A stretch of 35,402 bases of DNA, taken from the NCBI GenBank assembly GCA_016280975.1, contig JAEEHU010000051.1, forward strand, positions 1-35,402, in the 5' to 3' direction. Position 1 is the first letter of the stretch; each line of letters begins with the position of its first letter. This document shows positions 1 to 7,266 of this stretch, in pieces. The notes under the pieces are model-generated. The model made no database searches and was not told the origin of the DNA. It saw nothing but the letters and a program-made list of their open reading frames with translations. The translations under genes were made by a program, and so were the position numbers. This stretch comes from Acholeplasmatales bacterium (GTDB taxonomy: Bacteria > Bacillota_I > Bacilli_A > Acholeplasmatales > Anaeroplasmataceae).

Positions 1-17
1 AGATTGGAGGTGGAATT

Positions 18-2333
18 TTGATATCAGAAGTCATTGTAGATATAAAAAACAAACAGGTAAATAGATCATTTGATTATAAAATTCCAGCTCACCTATCAAA
101 TATTATTGATGTAGGCTTCAGAGTACTAGTTCCTTTTGGTAGTACTAAAAGAGTAGGCTATGTAATTAGTATTAAAAATGATACTCTATATAAAAAGAAT
201 CTAAAAGAGATTATTGATATAGTCGATGTTAAGCCAATTCTATCTAAAGAATTTATTGAAATTGGTAAAACAATCGCAGAAGAAAATTTTTCATTTTATG
301 CCAAAGTATATGATGCGATGATTCCATCTATTTTAAAATCAAAATATCAAAAGGTTGCGACAATAATTGACTTTAATAATAGAGATGGTGAATTAAAGGA
401 AATATTCAAAAGAAAAAGTGTCATTATTGATAATTTAAGTATTGATAAGCAAAGAATTATTTACTCAAGCTTCAAAAAGGGCTTAGTATCTATTGATACT
501 AAATTAAAAAGAATTCCTGATGATAGAATACTAATGGTTCATTTAGTTGATCAATTATATGAATCAAGAATTAAAAGAATCAGAGAATTAATTGAATATT
601 TAATTGAATGTGATTCAGATATTGAGGCTAAGGTTATAAAAGATGAATTAAATATAACTGAGGCTGATTTAAATGATCTAATTTCTAAAAAAATCATATC
701 AACATATTATATTGAACCAGAAAGTAAAAATGAATCAGTTGAGGTAGTAAATGAAATTACTCTTAATACTGATCAAAAGAAGGTATATAATTCTGTTTCT
801 TATAATGAAAATAAGATTTATTTGCTTCATGGTATAACAGGCTCTGGTAAAACTGAAATTTATATTAAATGGATTTCAGATATGCTTAATATTGGAAAAT
901 CTTCTTTATTATTAGTACCAGAAATCTCCTTAACACCTCAAATATCAAGTGTTTTAAAATCTAGATTTAAAACTAAGATTGAGGTATTACATTCACGTCT
1001 TACTAATAAGGAAAGATATGAGGCATGGAAAAGAATTTATAATAATGAGGTTAAAATTGTAGTTGGAGCTAGAAGTGCAATATTCGCGCCCCTAGATGAT
1101 TTAGGAATTATTATTGTAGATGAGGCTCATGAAAATAGCTATAGACAAACTAATAATCCTAAATATGACGCGATTGAAATAGCTAAAATAAGAGCTAAGA
1201 ATCATAATATTCCTCTTGTTTTAGGTACAGCAACACCAAAGATAATTGATTATTATAAGGCAACTAATTCAGAATATGAATTATTAGAATTAAAGAAGCG
1301 TTCTAATAACATGCCACTTCCAAAATGTGAGCTTGTTGATATGAGAGAGGAATTAAAAACAGGAAATAGGCTTCCATTTAGTAGAACATTAATTTCAAAT
1401 TTAAAAAAGAATTTAGAAAATAATGAGCAATCTATTCTATTTTTAAATAGAAGAGGATATTCTACATTTGTTATGTGTAGAAATTGTGGTGAGGTTGTAA
1501 AGTGTCCTCATTGTGATATTTCACTTACATATCACAAATATAAAAATATTCTTAAATGTCATCAATGTGGCTATATGAGAATGAATGTAGAATCTTGTGA
1601 TGCGTGTGGTAGTGATAAGATTAAGTTTGTTGGAAATGGAACTGAAAAGATTTATGAAAATCTACAGTCTATTTTACCTGATGCTAAAATCATTAGAGTT
1701 GATACAGATACAATAAAATCAACAACTGATTATGAATCTTACTATACTAAATTCAAAAATCACGAGGCTGATATTATTATTGGTACTCAAATGATAACAA
1801 AGGGCTTAGATTTTGATGATGTAACCTTAGTTGGTGTATTAAACGCCGATTTAGCATTATACTATCCATCTTATGATTCCTACGAGGTTGCGTTTAACCT
1901 AATTGAGCAGGTTTCAGGTAGAGCTGGTCGTAGTAAAAAGCCAGGTAGAGTAATTATTCAAACATATGATCCAAACAATTATGTTATAACATCTGCTATA
2001 AATCATAACTATGATGATTTTTATAATATGGAGATTAATAAAAGAAGATTACAAAATCTTCCTCCATTTTCAATAATGATTAAATTATCTATAAAATCAC
2101 TTGATAAGATACAAGCTTTTAATGAAATTAATATGATTTCATCATCTATTAAATCAAGATCTAAAAGCAAGGTATTTTCTCCAAATATCAATGATTTTAA
2201 GAGAAAAAATGATTATTTTATTTACTCAATTGTAATATCCTTAGTTGATGATATTTCAGTTGATATAATTAAAAACTTATATCCAAAATATCAGCTTAAT
2301 CAGGATGTAATACTCGATATAGAAAGGATCTGA
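18..2333 (+). CDS. priA: Primosomal protein N' (replication restart helicase PriA)
   Basis: PriA is a superfamily 2 DNA helicase that binds stalled forks and reloads the replisome. The 771-residue product has the whole family layout: an N-terminal DNA-binding region, Walker A GITGSGKTE at about residue 272, the DEAH box (VDEAHENSYR) at about 368, then a helicase lobe holding the PriA zinc-binding cysteine pairs (CRNCGEVVKCPHCD and CHQCGY/CDACGS), and QVSGRAGRS as motif VI. The start is TTG, chosen because GGAGGTGG sits 4-5 bases upstream. In another frame a reading frame entering from the left edge stops at TGA 19-21, so priA probably overlaps an upstream gene and is translationally coupled to it. 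The gene ends in TGA, which shows that UGA is a stop here. fmt follows after 4 bases, without the def gene that often lies between them in Firmicutes. The assignment is secure. Confidence 0.96.
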   Translation: MISEVIVDIKNKQVNRSFDYKIPAHLSNIIDVGFRVLVPFGSTKRVGYVISIKNDTLYKKNLKEIIDIVDVKPILSKEFIEIGKTIAEENFSFYAKVYDAMIPSILKSKYQKVATIIDFNNRDGELKEIFKRKSVIIDNLSIDKQRIIYSSFKKGLVSIDTKLKRIPDDRILMVHLVDQLYESRIKRIRELIEYLIECDSDIEAKVIKDELNITEADLNDLISKKIISTYYIEPESKNESVEVVNEITLNTDQKKVYNSVSYNENKIYLLHGITGSGKTEIYIKWISDMLNIGKSSLLLVPEISLTPQISSVLKSRFKTKIEVLHSRLTNKERYEAWKRIYNNEVKIVVGARSAIFAPLDDLGIIIVDEAHENSYRQTNNPKYDAIEIAKIRAKNHNIPLVLGTATPKIIDYYKATNSEYELLELKKRSNNMPLPKCELVDMREELKTGNRLPFSRTLISNLKKNLENNEQSILFLNRRGYSTFVMCRNCGEVVKCPHCDISLTYHKYKNILKCHQCGYMRMNVESCDACGSDKIKFVGNGTEKIYENLQSILPDAKIIRVDTDTIKSTTDYESYYTKFKNHEADIIIGTQMITKGLDFDDVTLVGVLNADLALYYPSYDSYEVAFNLIEQVSGRAGRSKKPGRVIIQTYDPNNYVITSAINHNYDDFYNMEINKRRLQNLPPFSIMIKLSIKSLDKIQAFNEINMISSSIKSRSKSKVFSPNINDFKRKNDYFIYSIVISLVDDISVDIIKNLYPKYQLNQDVILDIERI

Positions 2334-2337
2334 AATT

Positions 2338-3249
2338 ATGAAAATTATATTTATGGGAACACCAGAATTTGGTATTAATTCACTTAATAAATTAAATGAA
2401 AAATATGATATAGTTTTGGTTATTTCACAGCCTAATAGAGAAAAAAAGAAGGGTGTATTAATTGATACACCAATTGCTAAACGTGCTAAAGAATTAAATT
2501 TGAATTTAATTCAGCCTGAAAATATTAAGGATGAATATGAATATTTAAAGAGTTTAGATGCTGATGTTTTAGTTACAGCAGCCTATGGCCAATATATTCC
2601 AACTAAAATATTAAATCTATTTAAGAAAACTATAAATGTTCATGGATCATTACTTCCAAAGCATCGTGGTGGCGCACCTATCCAAAGAGCGATACTAGAA
2701 GGAGATAAAACTACTGGTGTTACTATTATGGAAATGGCAAAGGGCTTAGATACAGGTAAGATGTATTCTAAGTGTGAGTGTGAGATTTTAGATTCTGATA
2801 ATTCAACTACATTATTTGAAAAATTGTCTATTATGGGTGCTGATTTATTAATGGGCTCAATAGAAGATATTTATGATGGTAGAAATGAAGGTGTTGCTCA
2901 AGATGAGAGTCTTGCGACATACTCAAAGAATATCTCTAAAGAAGAAGAATTAATTGATTTAAATAAAACTAGCGTTGAAATATTTAATCAAGTAAGAGCT
3001 CTTGCTATGACACCTGGAGCGTATATTAATGTTAAGGGTGTTAATATTAAGGTATTTAAGGTAAGTATTGTTGATGATGATTCTAATAATCAGCCTGGTA
3101 CAGTTTTAAATACTAAGAAAAAGATAGTTATTAAAACAAAGGATAAGGCAATATCATTAGATTTATTATTATATCCAGGTAAAAAAATACTTACTGGAAT
3201 GGAATTTTCTAATGGACAAAAGATTTTTAATCTAGGAGATATTATTTAA
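2338..3249 (+). CDS. fmt: Methionyl-tRNA formyltransferase
   Basis: The enzyme transfers a formyl group from 10-formyltetrahydrofolate to Met-tRNAfMet for translation initiation. The 303-residue protein begins with the family signature MKIIFMGTPEFG. It carries the catalytic formyltransferase motif NVHGSLLPKHRGGAPIQ followed by AILEGDKTTGVTIMEM and GLDTG, then a C-terminal tRNA-binding OB-like domain. Length is normal for the family. The ATG lies 4 bases after the priA stop, and its ribosome binding site (GAAAGGA) is inside the end of priA, so the two are co-transcribed and probably coupled. No peptide deformylase gene is adjacent. Confidence 0.95.
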   Translation: MKIIFMGTPEFGINSLNKLNEKYDIVLVISQPNREKKKGVLIDTPIAKRAKELNLNLIQPENIKDEYEYLKSLDADVLVTAAYGQYIPTKILNLFKKTINVHGSLLPKHRGGAPIQRAILEGDKTTGVTIMEMAKGLDTGKMYSKCECEILDSDNSTTLFEKLSIMGADLLMGSIEDIYDGRNEGVAQDESLATYSKNISKEEELIDLNKTSVEIFNQVRALAMTPGAYINVKGVNIKVFKVSIVDDDSNNQPGTVLNTKKKIVIKTKDKAISLDLLLYPGKKILTGMEFSNGQKIFNLGDII

Positions 3250-3264
3250 TTTATTTATCATTTA

Positions 3265-3273
3265 TGATAAAAT
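3265..3273 (+). promoter_or_regulatory. Possible extended -10 promoter for the HD-GYP-like/TSCPD/metK group
   Basis: TGATAAAAT fits an extended -10 element (TGnTAtAAT type) about 20 bases before the next gene. It lies in the right arm of a small inverted repeat (TTTATCA-TTTA-TGATAAA, 3254-3271). No good -35 is visible, so the call is tentative. Confidence 0.35.
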
Positions 3274-3295
3274 CATATAAGATGAGGTGATGTTT

Positions 3296-4621
3296 TTGAA
3301 AATTGTTGAAATTAAAGACAAGTTAACAAGAAAAATTAAAAACAGTACCTTTTTCCAAGATAAATTTGGTTTTGAAAATAATATCGATATAACTGATGAT
3401 AAGGCAGTTTTATATAGAAAGAATATCGTTATAAAGAATATTATCTTCGCAACAAATATCATTTATACATTGATATTCACAGTTATATCTATTGGTGACC
3501 CAACTAATACATCTAACTGGCTATTAACTGCACTTTTATTCCCAGTTACATTCTTAATAAATATGCTTTTAGGAAAGATGATAAAAAAAGGCCCTGAGGA
3601 TAACCTGAGCCAGACACTTGCCATGTATATCGCAAGTTTCTATATGTTTTTATCAACAATCCTAATCTATATAAAATTGAAATATGGTGAAACTGATACT
3701 GTAAGTGGTAACTATTTATCAGAATGTGGTTACATTTTGATTTATTATTCGCTACTTATTAGTTCATTTTACCAGGATAAGAAGATGCTTAAAAATATCT
3801 TCATATGGGTACTAGTTATAGTAACTATACTTCACTTTGTTGTAACCTATAATTTGGTTCAACAGGCAGGAACTGATATTTTAGCATTCTTTAGCTCTTT
3901 CTTTTCAGGAACTGAGTTTAGAGATATAGTCATAAGAACAATATTACTAGGTTTATTCATGCTAGTTTTATATATCTATGTTTCAATGACTACAACTATC
4001 GCTAATGAAAGAAAGAAAGAAACTGAAAGAAGACGTAATGTTGAAGAGGAGTATGTAAATACAGTTACTGATATTTTTAAGATTACTCTTCCAAAATATG
4101 AATTATCTGAAGATGAAAAGAAGGAAACTATATTATTAAGTCAAATGGCTAAAAAGCTTGCCGAGAATTTAACATTTGAAAGTAGTAAGGTTTTAGATAT
4201 ATATAATTATTCGAGATTATTAATCGATGAGCATGTCGATTATGATGATTTAAAGGATTTAACGCTTGATGAAAGACTAGCTAAAATTAAAGAACGTAGA
4301 GAATTATCAATTAAGATTATCAATAGAATAGAATTATCTAGAAAAATAGAATCAGTATTTAGATATGTTTATGATGGTGGTAATAATGATGAATTCATCG
4401 TTCGTGAGCGTCAGGTCTTAGGTGATTTAACATCACAAATAATATTTGTTTGTTATGTTTATATTAACCTAAGAAGCTATAAATACTTTAAAAAGCCAAT
4501 CAACCATAAGAAAACTATGGAAATGATTAATGAAAATTATAAGATTTATTTCGATTCACTAGTATATGATAGATTTACTAGATTTGATGGTGAATTCGAA
4601 AGATTATTTGATGAGGATTAG
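3296..4621 (+). CDS. Six-TM membrane protein with a degenerate HD-GYP-like cytoplasmic domain
   Basis: The product is about 441 residues: a short charged N-terminus, roughly six hydrophobic segments (about residues 45-230), a charged linker (ANERKKETERRR) and a soluble C-terminal domain. The tail follows the end of HD-GYP domains in order: an FRYVYDGGNNDEF stretch where HH-x-RWDGSGYP is expected, a helix in place of the ARI-VAD segment, then NHKKTMEMINE and YFDSLVYDRF, like the usual S-EEAL and FDP-V--F ending. The His-Asp metal ligands and the GYP triad are not visible, so it is unlikely to be an active c-di-GMP phosphodiesterase; a sensor or scaffold role is inferred. I chose TTG at 3296 because GAGGTG (3284-3289) then has a 6-base spacer; the track start GTG 3287 lies inside the Shine-Dalgarno site. 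The gene is followed closely by the TSCPD and metK genes. The HD-GYP relation rests on motif order read by eye. Confidence 0.6.
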   Translation: MKIVEIKDKLTRKIKNSTFFQDKFGFENNIDITDDKAVLYRKNIVIKNIIFATNIIYTLIFTVISIGDPTNTSNWLLTALLFPVTFLINMLLGKMIKKGPEDNLSQTLAMYIASFYMFLSTILIYIKLKYGETDTVSGNYLSECGYILIYYSLLISSFYQDKKMLKNIFIWVLVIVTILHFVVTYNLVQQAGTDILAFFSSFFSGTEFRDIVIRTILLGLFMLVLYIYVSMTTTIANERKKETERRRNVEEEYVNTVTDIFKITLPKYELSEDEKKETILLSQMAKKLAENLTFESSKVLDIYNYSRLLIDEHVDYDDLKDLTLDERLAKIKERRELSIKIINRIELSRKIESVFRYVYDGGNNDEFIVRERQVLGDLTSQIIFVCYVYINLRSYKYFKKPINHKKTMEMINENYKIYFDSLVYDRFTRFDGEFERLFDED

Positions 4622-4624
4622 AAT

Positions 4625-4867
4625 ATGTATAAATATAGAACAAATGGTGTTTGTGCTAAGGAAATATCATTTGATATAGATGATGAAGGAAAGGTTCATA
4701 ACGTTTCATTCTTAGGTGGCTGTAATGGTAACCTAAAGGCTATATCAAAGCTAGTAGAGGGTATGGATGCCAAAAACGTAATTAGTATATTAGAAGGAAA
4801 TACATGTGGTTTTAAGCAAACCTCATGTGCAGATCAGCTTGCAAAAGCATTAAAGGAGAGATTATAA
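4625..4867 (+). CDS. TSCPD domain protein (TIGR03905-type)
   Basis: This is an 80-residue protein consisting of a single TSCPD domain, named after the motif seen here as TSCADQL near the C-terminus. It has four cysteines (C10, C33 in GGCNGN, C61 in TCGF, C68 in TSCAD), which could bind a metal as proposed for the TSCPD tail of class II ribonucleotide reductases. Free-standing copies are common in Firmicutes and have no established function. It lies 3 bases after the HD-GYP-like gene and 1 base before metK, so it is co-transcribed with both. The family assignment is firm; the role is unknown. Confidence 0.85.
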   Translation: MYKYRTNGVCAKEISFDIDDEGKVHNVSFLGGCNGNLKAISKLVEGMDAKNVISILEGNTCGFKQTSCADQLAKALKERL

Positions 4868-4868
4868 G

Positions 4869-6020
4869 ATGAGAAGATTTTTTACATCAGAGAGTGTCAC
4901 AGAAGGACATCCTGATAAAATTGCAGACCAAATTAGTGATGCAATATTAGATGATATTTTAGAGCATGACCCAGAGGGTAGAGTTGCTTGTGAAACAATT
5001 TGTACAACAGGTATGGTAATGGTATTTGGTGAAATTACAACTAACCATTATGTAGATGTACAAAAAATAGTTAGAGATACTGTAACCGAAATAGGTTATG
5101 TAAGAGGTAAATTCGGCTTTGACGCTGAAAATTTAGCAGTACTTTGTGCAATTGACCCACAATCACCAGATATCGCTATGGGTGTTGATGAGAATGATGA
5201 TCATGAACAAGGTGCAGGTGACCAAGGTATTATGTTTGGTTACGCAACAGATGAAACTGATTGCTATATGCCACTTGCTATAACTCTTGCTCATAGACTT
5301 GCAAAGAGATTAACTGACGTTAGAAAGAATGGTACATTATCTTACTTAAGACCAGATGGAAAGACACAAGTTACTATCGAATATGATGATGATAAGATTA
5401 AGAGAATTGATACAGTTTTAATTTCAACTCAACATTCACCAGATGTAACTATGGATAAGCTTGCAAAGGATATTAAAAAATATGTAGTTGATGAAGTAGT
5501 ACCAGCTAGCTTAGTTGATAGTGAAACTAAGTTCTTATTTAACCCAACAGGAAGATTCGTTGTTGGTGGACCTCAAGGAGATTCTGGTTTAACAGGAAGA
5601 AAGATTATTGTTGATACATATGGTGGTGCTGCATGCCATGGTGGTGGAGCATTCTCTGGTAAGGATCCATCTAAGGTTGATAGATCAGCATCATATATGG
5701 CAAGATATATTGCAAAGAATATAGTTGCTGCTGGCCTTGCAAAGAAGTGTCAAATTCAACTTTCTTATGCAATCGGTGTTGCAAAGCCAACATCAGTATT
5801 AGTTGATACATTTAATACAGCTAAGGTATCAGAAGAAGTAATTTCAAATAAGGTATTAGAATTATTTGATTTAACTCCAAAGGGAATTATTAAGACTTTA
5901 GATTTAAAGCGCCCAATCTATAAGAAGACTGCAGCTTACGGTCATTTCGGAAGAACTGATATTGATCTTCCTTGGGAGCGTTTAGACAAGGTTGAAGAAT
6001 TAAAGAAGCTATTAAAGTAG
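4869..6020 (+). CDS. metK: S-adenosylmethionine synthetase
   Basis: MetK makes S-adenosylmethionine from ATP and methionine in the cytoplasm. The 383-residue protein starts with the family N-terminus [24 protein letters not shown]. It also shows the methionine/ATP-site signatures [12 protein letters not shown] and [17 protein letters not shown]. Length is normal. A GGAGAG site lies inside the end of the TSCPD gene and the start codon follows its stop by one base, so translation is probably coupled. No S-box or SAM-binding leader is visible upstream, and the gene ends at a strong intrinsic terminator. metY-metA later in the window supply the same methionine pathway from a separate promoter. 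Confidence 0.97.
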   Translation: MRRFFTSESVTEGHPDKIADQISDAILDDILEHDPEGRVACETICTTGMVMVFGEITTNHYVDVQKIVRDTVTEIGYVRGKFGFDAENLAVLCAIDPQSPDIAMGVDENDDHEQGAGDQGIMFGYATDETDCYMPLAITLAHRLAKRLTDVRKNGTLSYLRPDGKTQVTIEYDDDKIKRIDTVLISTQHSPDVTMDKLAKDIKKYVVDEVVPASLVDSETKFLFNPTGRFVVGGPQGDSGLTGRKIIVDTYGGAACHGGGAFSGKDPSKVDRSASYMARYIAKNIVAAGLAKKCQIQLSYAIGVAKPTSVLVDTFNTAKVSEEVISNKVLELFDLTPKGIIKTLDLKRPIYKKTAAYGHFGRTDIDLPWERLDKVEELKKLLK

Positions 6021-6023
6021 TAA

Positions 6024-6055
6024 AAAACGCCACAGAAAATGTGGCGTTTTATTTT
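6024..6055 (+). terminator. Intrinsic terminator after metK
   Basis: There is an 11-bp perfect stem (AAAACGCCACA / TGTGGCGTTTT) with a 5-base loop, running into a T-rich stretch. It begins 3 bases after the metK stop. Confidence 0.93.
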
Positions 6056-6090
6056 CTCAAAAAAATATTCTTTTTTCTCAAATAAACTAG

Positions 6091-6099
6091 TGCTATTAT
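6091..6099 (+). promoter_or_regulatory. Possible extended -10 promoter for the ComFC-like gene
   Basis: TGCTATTAT is an extended -10 type element between the metK terminator and the next start codon. The -35 region is only a T-rich stretch. A weak AGAGG site follows at 6105-6109. Confidence 0.35.
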
Positions 6100-6120
6100 C
6101 AGGTTAGAGGCTGATAAAAA

Positions 6121-6495
6121 ATGAAGTGTTTAATCTGTAATAATCATTTTATTGAAAAGAGAAAATTCCTAGAATTATTTAAAGTTGAAAGAGACTTACT
6201 CATCTGTGAAAAGTGTTATAAAAAATATCCTATAAATTTAAATTTAGAATTTATTGAGCTTGAAAAATATCACGCTGTAGTAATATCAATGTTTAAAAGA
6301 TATTATAGAATAAATTACAATGCTTATATTTATGAATATTCAAAGGTGTTAAGACAGTATTTTAAAAGAAATGGCTATTTTACGCTGTTTTTTGATAAGA
6401 TAGATTTTGATGATCATACTCTTTTTATGTTAGATTTAATTTCAAAATTAAATGATAAAAATCTTATAATTGTCGTATTTAATACTGTAGAATAA
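6121..6495 (+). CDS. Truncated ComFC-like zinc-knuckle protein
   Basis: This is a 124-residue protein with two CxxC knuckles (C3/C6 and C29/C32) spaced as in the N-terminal zinc module of ComFC, the competence-associated phosphoribosyltransferase-like protein (about 230-240 residues). A following NYNAYIYEYSKVLRQYFKR stretch resembles the ComFC segment before its phosphoribosyltransferase domain, but the domain itself, with its PRPP loop (IDD-x-TTGAT), is missing. The position supports the link: in Firmicutes comFA-comFC commonly precede hpf and secA, exactly as here, but comFA is absent. The gene may be a shrunken functional remnant or a decaying one. The frame is intact and the stop is not followed by recognisable ComFC sequence. 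Homology is moderately supported by motif plus synteny. Confidence 0.6.
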   Translation: MKCLICNNHFIEKRKFLELFKVERDLLICEKCYKKYPINLNLEFIELEKYHAVVISMFKRYYRINYNAYIYEYSKVLRQYFKRNGYFTLFFDKIDFDDHTLFMLDLISKLNDKNLIIVVFNTVE

Positions 6496-6528
6496 AGTAT
6501 TACATTTAATAAAAAGAGTCAAACGTTG

Positions 6529-6557
6529 TTGAAAACGTTTTTGAAAATTGCTATAAT
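6529..6557 (+). promoter_or_regulatory. Promoter of hpf
   Basis: TTGAAA (6529-6534) and TATAAT (6552-6557) are separated by 17 bp. The AAAGGAG ribosome binding site of hpf begins about 11 bases downstream of the -10. A cre-like palindrome overlaps the -35 and spacer. Confidence 0.78.
6531..6544 (+). promoter_or_regulatory. cre-like operator overlapping the hpf promoter
   Basis: GAAAACGTTTTTGA overlaps the -35 and spacer of the hpf promoter. With the preceding T it matches most of the CcpA/LacI-family consensus TGWAANCGNTNWCA. The same 14-mer overlaps the promoter of the HAD gene at 31633-31646. The position suggests repression; the regulator is inferred. Confidence 0.45.
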
Positions 6558-6582
6558 TAAATAAAGAAAAGGAGTGATATAT

Positions 6583-7107
6583 ATGAAGGTAGAACTTGTT
6601 GGCAAGAATGGATTTAATCCATCTGTCTCTAATAAGGAGTATGCCGAGAAAAAATTAGCAAAGCTTGAGGGTATGTTATCAGATTATGATAACGTTACTG
6701 CAAGAGTAGTATGCAAGGTTTATAAGACATACCACAAAGTAGAGGTAACAATTCCATCTAAAAATATCATACTTCGTGCTGAAGTAATGGATGATTCTAT
6801 CTACGCTGCAATGGATGGAGCAATTGATAAGCTTCAAAAACAAGTACGTAGATACAATGACAAGGTAAAGGATAAGCTTGGTAAAAAAGGAATCCGTAGT
6901 ATGGGGGATCAAACAGAAGAACCTCAAAAAGTTACAAGAGAGAAGCATTTAGATCTAGAACCAATGACTAGAGAAGAAGCTATCGATCAAATGGAAGCAT
7001 TAGGACATGATTTCTTCGTTTATTTAGACAAGGAAACAAGAAAAACTAATGTAATTTACTTAAGAGCTGATGGAGATTACGCTGTAATAGAAACAGAAGC
7101 AAAATAA
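6583..7107 (+). CDS. hpf: Ribosome hibernation promoting factor, long form
   Basis: Long HPF binds the 30S subunit and dimerises ribosomes into inactive 100S particles in stationary phase or stress. The 174-residue protein has the N-terminal S30AE/RaiA fold (MKVELVGKNGFNPS... through YNDKVKDKLGKKG), a linker, and the C-terminal dimerisation domain with the typical EPMTREEAIDQMEALGHDFFVYLD and NVIYLRADGDYAVIE. I chose ATG 6583, not GTG 6574 of the ORF track, because GGAG (6571-6574) would overlap the GTG, whereas ATG 6583 has an 8-base spacer and gives the conserved N-terminus. It has its own promoter with a cre-like site, and a terminator separates it from secA. Confidence 0.95.
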   Translation: MKVELVGKNGFNPSVSNKEYAEKKLAKLEGMLSDYDNVTARVVCKVYKTYHKVEVTIPSKNIILRAEVMDDSIYAAMDGAIDKLQKQVRRYNDKVKDKLGKKGIRSMGDQTEEPQKVTREKHLDLEPMTREEAIDQMEALGHDFFVYLDKETRKTNVIYLRADGDYAVIETEAK

Positions 7108-7146
7108 ATCTATTTTATTAAATATTTCAATTTAATATTTAAGATT

Positions 7147-7178
7147 ATGAGGTGCTTAAAAAAGCGCCTCATTTTTTA
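7147..7178 (+). terminator. Intrinsic terminator after hpf
   Basis: Stem TGAGGTGCTT / AAGCGCCTCA (one G-T pair) with an AAAA loop, followed by six T residues. Confidence 0.9.
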
Positions 7179-7199
7179 TGAATTATATTAAGAATATAA

Positions 7200-7228
7200 T
7201 TGAAAATTATCGCTCTTTATTGTAATAT
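7200..7228 (+). promoter_or_regulatory. Probable secA promoter
   Basis: TTGAAA (7200-7205) and TAATAT (7223-7228) are separated by 17 bp, between the hpf terminator and secA. Confidence 0.5.
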
Positions 7229-7266
7229 AGTATAAGAGATATTTTTGAAAGGATTCAAAAAGAATT

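Noticed and set aside
1-21. C-terminal end of an upstream gene (RLEVEF then TGA)
   Set aside because: The frame could be the end of a coaBC-type gene overlapping priA, but seven codons are too few to support a feature.
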